From assembly GCA_017501225.1 (NCBI GenBank), contig JAFVXH010000019.1, forward strand, positions 186,001 through 250,000: 64,000 bases of DNA, written 5' to 3'. Positions 60,928 through 64,000 of this stretch are shown here, in pieces. The position numbers were made by a program, and so were the translations under genes. The DNA comes from Clostridia bacterium (lineage in GTDB: Bacteria > Bacillota > Clostridia > Oscillospirales > CAG-272). Each line of letters starts with the position of its first letter. Position 1 is the stretch's first letter. Under the pieces are notes generated by a model, which was given only the letters and a program-made list of their open reading frames with translations, was not told the DNA's origin and ran no database searches.

Positions 60928-60955
60928 ACTGTACAAAATCTGCATTTTGTATAAT
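60928..60955. other. dif-like 28-bp palindromic site, candidate prophage attachment site
   Basis: Left arm ACTGTACAAAA, 6-base centre TCTGCA, right arm TTTTGTATAAT. The arms contain a perfect TACAAAA/TTTTGTA inverted repeat. By eye, the right arm agrees with the XerD side of the Bacillus dif (TTATGTAAACT) at 8 of 11 bases, and the left with the XerC side at 6 of 11. It lies about 100 bp beyond the last phage-like gene. Many inoviruses integrate at dif by XerC/XerD. The proposal is inference. Confidence 0.35.
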
Positions 60956-61025
60956 TGGATCGGTATCATAAAAAGGACCTGCATCCTGCTACTCTGCTCT
61001 GTTTGATGCACCATCCAGTGAATTA

Positions 61026-61055
61026 ATGATACCACAAGATAGTTTGCTTTGTCAA
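61026..61055 (-). promoter_or_regulatory. Leftward promoter at the end of the Zot-like gene
   Basis: Minus-strand TTGACA (61055-61050), overlapping the stop codon of the Zot-like gene, and TATCAT (61031-61026), 18-base spacer. It would transcribe the 60780-61020 interval, in which no ORF was recognised, towards the membrane-protein gene. Confidence 0.55.
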
Positions 61056-61876
61056 GACCTTTTTTTTCGTTTTATACGAATTTTTTCGTCAAGCTTCAAG
61101 ATCAGGCGCTTTGGCAGACGGAGGATATCCAGCTTTGTCATACTTTTATAACGCGAGATCTCCAGGGACTCCTCTACGTAGTCGTACCGGGGAGCGTAGC
61201 AATAGGTATCGTAGCGGCGGAACAACGGCATAAATCCAAACAACGTTGTCATGTTGTCCTCTGTATGCTGTTGCTCTACCGTTTTGATTTCCTCTGATAC
61301 GGAGATATTCCGGACTTTGACGGTATAGAACAGCCAAAACCACTTGCGGAAACCCATAAGGTTATAGACAGTATTCAGACGTCGGCGAACCTGGAGGACG
61401 ATATTCTCCGAGCATTGATCATTGCACACCAGGTAACCGCCTTTTGTGTAATGGCGGTAGAAGCGGACAAATTCATCGAAAACATCGGTATTCGGTGCTC
61501 TATAGTCGAACTGCGAGCAGAACGAGCCTATCTCATCGATGAATACCACGGAATTCTGGACGATCTTTTCCTCCAGGAGCAGATGCTTATCCGTCAGGAT
61601 GATGGCATTTTCCTTGCTTGAGATCTTGACGGGGATAGAACTGTACAGCTGCGGCGTTGGAAGCTTGTTCCCTTTTCTGCGGAATAGGTTTTTCCAGCGC
61701 ACTTTTCTACGCATCTTTTTGAGAAGCCGAATAGACATCTCCACGGACAAAAGGGATTTTCCGCTACCAAGACCACCCGTGAAGGCTATGATCGTATCGT
61801 AACGGTTGATATGGTACGATTTCCATACGCGCCAGGCTACGATGCATAGCGCTACAATGATTAAGAGTTCAAACAC
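61052..61876 (-). CDS. Zot/pI-like filamentous-phage assembly ATPase
   Basis: A 274-residue protein with an N-terminal membrane helix (residues 2-18) and a P-loop ATPase domain: Walker A GGLGSGKSLL (about 34-43), Walker B VVFIDEIG, and a FYRHYTKGGYLVCNDQ segment that matches the RH...Q stretch of the Zonula occludens toxin/gene I family. The C-terminus is highly basic. Gene I proteins drive extrusion of filamentous phage particles through the membrane. Unlike Ff gene I protein, the anchor is at the N-terminus and there is no large extracytoplasmic C-terminal domain, which could suit a single-membrane host. GTG start behind AAGGAGG. Confidence 0.8.
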   Translation of the reverse strand: MFELLIIVALCIVAWRVWKSYHINRYDTIIAFTGGLGSGKSLLSVEMSIRLLKKMRRKVRWKNLFRRKGNKLPTPQLYSSIPVKISSKENAIILTDKHLLLEEKIVQNSVVFIDEIGSFCSQFDYRAPNTDVFDEFVRFYRHYTKGGYLVCNDQCSENIVLQVRRRLNTVYNLMGFRKWFWLFYTVKVRNISVSEEIKTVEQQHTEDNMTTLFGFMPLFRRYDTYCYAPRYDYVEESLEISRYKSMTKLDILRLPKRLILKLDEKIRIKRKKRS

Positions 61877-61888
61877 ACGATACCTCCT

Positions 61889-62227
61889 TTATGTACCAGG
61901 GATGGGATAAGGCTCTGCATGGAAATCCGTATAGTATACGTAATTTCCGATATCCAGCTGCGTAATAGCCCATATAACATCAGTCAGATATCCTCCGAGC
62001 AGCTGACCAAGATATGCGAAAGGATTATCTGAATAGCTTGGATCTGAAACATCAGGAGGACCAACCTCCTGACCGCACAGCGCGGCAATAGTAGGTAATA
62101 CTCCGTTATTTACCCATGCAACCCAATCCACCGCAAAATGCTGACCAGGAGGAATATCCCGACTTACAATCGCGAGCGGGATGGACAACAGAACTACTAC
62201 CATTATAATCGAAATGATTTTAGCCAC
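61889..62227 (-). CDS. Small membrane protein of the phage module
   Basis: A 112-residue protein with an N-terminal hydrophobic segment (signal or anchor, residues 3-22) and a mostly neutral, Pro- and Asp-containing remainder with a second weaker hydrophobic segment. No family recognised. GTG at 62227 follows GGAGGT, and the gene overlaps the previous one by 25 bases. Its position between the pIII-like and Zot-like genes corresponds to minor coat protein genes (such as VI) in known filamentous phages; that role is inferred from order only. Confidence 0.55.
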   Translation of the reverse strand: MAKIISIIMVVVLLSIPLAIVSRDIPPGQHFAVDWVAWVNNGVLPTIAALCGQEVGPPDVSDPSYSDNPFAYLGQLLGGYLTDVIWAITQLDIGNYVYYTDFHAEPYPIPGT

Positions 62228-62409
62228 GGCAAAATACCTCCGTCATGTTTGATAAGCTTCATAAAAAGTCGATAAGGAACGCAGACCAGGAAATGCGTCA
62301 CACACAACGAAACCGCGACCCAGAATATCGTTGTAAACAACTTCAATTCATACGGCGGGATCTCTCCGATGAGCGGCAACAGCCATTCAACAATCCATTC
62401 ATACAACAT
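62203..62409 (-). CDS. Small hydrophobic protein of the phage module
   Basis: A 68-residue protein with one long or two short membrane helices (about 5-16 and 24-48) and a basic C-terminal tail. It starts behind AAGGAGG and overlaps its downstream neighbour. Size and place fit a minor structural protein of a filamentous phage, but no sequence similarity was recognised. Confidence 0.55.
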   Translation of the reverse strand: MLYEWIVEWLLPLIGEIPPYELKLFTTIFWVAVSLCVTHFLVCVPYRLFMKLIKHDGGILPWLKSFRL

Positions 62410-62422
62410 TTTTTACACCTCC

Positions 62423-63556
62423 TTATATAAATCTGCGCAAGATCTTGAAGCAGAACGAACCAATCAAGACAGCAATCAATGAGCCGATCAGCATTTTAAC
62501 CAGGCTAAAAATACTGATACCGAACAATTCAATGTCAAGCCATGTTACAAAGAAACGATACGGTGCTTCAAACATATGAGATACCGTTCGCAATACGACT
62601 TCGCCTGTGTCAAAAGCGTCCTGCATGCCCGCATTAAATCCCTGCGTATAATATTCCTCGCTCGTATCGTTCGCACCCTGACGATATCCGAGATCGTACA
62701 TCATGCCGTTCTTTGCAGAAACATATCCGTCCTTATACGCTGTAAGGTCATACCAGCGGAGATCAGGAAGATCTGCATCGTCTAACTGATTGAGATTCGC
62801 ACCCATTGCCAATAAGAGATTGATATATTGTGGAGCTGTCGGAAGCAGGTTGCGGAATCCGATCGTCACATAATAACGGCCATACGTATTTGATACGGTA
62901 GACTGAAAGCTGAAGTTTTTTTCAAGTCCTACAGAATCATATCTCTTAAACCAAGAGCCACCCGAAAGAAAGTACCGATCGGTATATCGAACAGCCTTCC
63001 AATACATCATATAATCCGTAATATCGCCCCTAGCAGCAGGGATCGGATTTGTCAAACTGAAATAAAGCCTAACAGGACGATACAACTCCCCGGTAGCCGC
63101 TTGCTGTTCAGCTCCAAGTTGCAAACAAACAGACGAGCAATCTCCTGTATATCTGCTAAGATTGCCTGTACTGTTTGGAAAACAAAACTGAAAGAAGGCA
63201 CTCGTCGACAATTCCCATTCAAAAGAATCACTCGGTGATAAATTATCCCATTCAGGCATACGGAAGTCAAGGCGCTCGCCAGGATCTATACGCGAAGAAA
63301 GAACCGAAGAAAACTCCTCTATCTGATATCCAGCATTGTATACCGCAGGGACGAAATGCTCGTTTTCGCCATATTCACCGAGCCACTGCTCCAAGCCCTC
63401 CTCAAGAGTGGGAACGCCGCCTACGTCCATTGCACCGTCAGGATCATACGCCGCCGCACACGGCACTAGGAACGCAAACGAGAGCATCAGAACGAGCGCG
63501 AACACGGCAAGGATGCGCTTAAGAATCCCCTTCTTTTTCTTCAAAATCTGCTTCAT
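62423..63556 (-). CDS. pIII-like surface protein with signal peptide and C-terminal anchor
   Basis: A 377-residue protein with a basic start and signal peptide (about residues 1-37, cleavage after AAA), a large outer domain, and a C-terminal membrane helix (about 345-370) followed by a short basic tail (KILRRFI). That architecture is the one shared by inovirus receptor-binding proteins (gene III type). A Gly/Tyr-rich stretch, LGYRQGANDTSEEYYTQGFNAG, precedes the anchor. The ATG at 63556 is preferred because GGAGG is at the right distance; a TTG two codons earlier is possible. It starts inside the end of the 55-residue gene. Confidence 0.65.
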   Translation of the reverse strand: MKQILKKKKGILKRILAVFALVLMLSFAFLVPCAAAYDPDGAMDVGGVPTLEEGLEQWLGEYGENEHFVPAVYNAGYQIEEFSSVLSSRIDPGERLDFRMPEWDNLSPSDSFEWELSTSAFFQFCFPNSTGNLSRYTGDCSSVCLQLGAEQQAATGELYRPVRLYFSLTNPIPAARGDITDYMMYWKAVRYTDRYFLSGGSWFKRYDSVGLEKNFSFQSTVSNTYGRYYVTIGFRNLLPTAPQYINLLLAMGANLNQLDDADLPDLRWYDLTAYKDGYVSAKNGMMYDLGYRQGANDTSEEYYTQGFNAGMQDAFDTGEVVLRTVSHMFEAPYRFFVTWLDIELFGISIFSLVKMLIGSLIAVLIGSFCFKILRRFI

Positions 63557-63686
63557 GGACAACCTCCTTTTCCTCTGCAGCTTCTTTCAATTCCTTGCGA
63601 AGCTTGATTTCCTTACGCACGGCAAGAACAATGCCGACAACAAAACCGACCGCCAACACGATCGCATACAATGTCAAAAAATTCAT
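63519..63686 (-). CDS. 55-residue single-helix membrane protein
   Basis: Short gene on the minus strand: one N-terminal membrane helix (about residues 3-22), then a highly charged Lys/Glu tail (KEIKLRKELKEAAEEKE). ATG at 63686 follows an AAAAGGAG site, and the end overlaps the pIII-like gene by 38 bases, so the two are coupled. It is below usual size cut-offs but has the site, spacing and coupling of a real gene. In a filamentous phage this position would suit a small minor coat protein (VII/IX type). Confidence 0.65.
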   Translation of the reverse strand: MNFLTLYAIVLAVGFVVGIVLAVRKEIKLRKELKEAAEEKEVVHEADFEEKEGDS

Positions 63687-63704
63687 TTTTTACTCCTTTT
63701 CATA

Positions 63705-63734
63705 ATAAAATAAGGGGCTACAACACGTAGCCCC
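63705..63734 (-). terminator. Terminator downstream of the coat-like gene
   Basis: On the minus strand, GGGGCTAC (63734-63727) and GTAGCCCC (63721-63714) form an 8-bp stem with a 5-base loop, then TTATTTTATT. A terminator directly after the major coat gene is a known feature of Ff phages, where it keeps coat mRNA abundant. Confidence 0.75.
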
Positions 63735-63747
63735 AGGGGGATGGTTC

Positions 63748-63981
63748 TTATCTGTGGGCTACGCCACGGATAAGTCCAAAAATACCGGTAAGCAGACCCA
63801 TGCCGAGAACAACGCCGCCTGCAACGAACAAGAAGATCACGAGAGGAGACCATTCCTTTGTAGCGCCCTCAGGATCTACGTAAATCAGCTGCAGAAAAGC
63901 CTCTTTCAGACCGCCTGCCATACCGCTGATGACAACGGTAAACGTGGAGAACATTTCCTCAACGAGCGTGACAAAACTCAT
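63748..63981 (-). CDS. Small membrane protein, candidate major coat protein
   Basis: A 77-residue protein with an amphipathic N-terminal half, a short acidic middle (DPEGATKEW) and a strong membrane helix (about 48-70) ending in a basic tail (RGVAHR). Acidic-hydrophobic-basic order is the layout of filamentous phage major coat proteins. A cleavable signal peptide is not obvious. It starts behind GGAAGGAGG and is followed by the terminator. A VirB2-like or other small membrane protein is an alternative. The rest of the element would lie beyond the right edge. Confidence 0.6.
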   Translation of the reverse strand: MSFVTLVEEMFSTFTVVISGMAGGLKEAFLQLIYVDPEGATKEWSPLVIFLFVAGGVVLGMGLLTGIFGLIRGVAHR

Positions 63982-64000
63982 TCTCTTTTCCTCCTTCCCT

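Noticed and set aside
59087-60958. A 14-bp direct repeat (TTTTGTATAATTGG at 59087-59100 and 60945-60958) that might bound an integrated segment of two genes.
   Set aside because: AT-rich 14-mers containing a TATAAT core are expected to recur by chance in 64 kb, and only the right copy has a palindromic, dif-like context. The two enclosed genes show no mobile-element features.

Overview
The window looks like chromosome of a spore-forming member of the Clostridia (Bacillota). Ribosome-binding sites are strong GGAGG types, GTG and TTG starts are common, promoters are near-consensus sigma-A, neighbouring genes often overlap by 4 bases, and the gene set includes SpoIIID, a BofC-C-type protein, rubrerythrin, HPr with both His15 and Ser46, and a heterodimeric ABC exporter. 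Base composition is moderate. No rRNA genes and no CRISPR array were seen; there is one intact tRNA.

Layout. 0-2 kb: end of a cell-surface polysaccharide cluster (O-antigen ligase/polymerase-like protein and two DUF4330-like membrane-anchored proteins). 2-5.9 kb: ptsH, then uvrC, rsmD, coaD and a small membrane protein. 6-9.5 kb: a polysaccharide flippase and an ABC-2 transporter pair. 9.5-12.1 kb, minus strand: a short pre-ATP-grasp-like protein, an Asp/Glu racemase and a MurE with the lysine-type DNPA motif, possibly a cell-wall cross-bridge set. 12.3-18.3 kb: acetyltransferase, rubrerythrin, BofC-like protein, class A PBP, TspO-like protein behind an RBS-masking hairpin, and ychF. 18.7-22.3 kb: two-component system plus HtrA-like protease. 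22.3-26 kb: heterodimeric ABC exporter. 26-30 kb: dinB, trmO, a phosphatase and an RDD protein.

30.2-51 kb is the most coherent functional block. On the plus strand lies a CUT1-type ABC transporter (ATPase, two permeases, binding lipoprotein), followed by a lipoprotein with a staphylococcal-nuclease domain and a 1275-residue lipoprotein with OB-fold-like and Ig-like modules. After one flavoprotein gene, a convergent 11-gene minus-strand operon carries tdk, deoC, deoD, deoB, cdd, pdp, udk, an HD dGTPase-like gene, two DHH phosphoesterases and surE. Together they could cut extracellular nucleic acid, import fragments, reduce them to nucleosides and feed (deoxy)ribose phosphate into central metabolism. 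The link between the two halves is inferred from gene content and position.

51.4-52.2 kb holds an intact tRNA-Ser(CGA) preceded by a second tRNA-Ser copy split by a structured 110-bp insertion, with inverted repeats after the intact gene. 52.2-60.8 kb holds housekeeping and sporulation genes: isochorismatase-type hydrolase, ferredoxin-type aldo/keto reductase, a Cys-rich protein with a mother-cell-type -10, D-amino acid aminotransferase, a glucosaminidase-like exoprotein, an rRNA methyltransferase, spoIIID and two unrecognised genes.

61-64 kb, minus strand, running off the right edge, resembles the morphogenesis module of a filamentous phage (inovirus) prophage: small coat-like protein, hairpin terminator, 55-residue membrane protein, signal-peptide/C-terminal-anchor protein, two small membrane proteins and a Zot/pI-type ATPase. 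A 28-bp dif-like palindrome sits just beyond its left edge.
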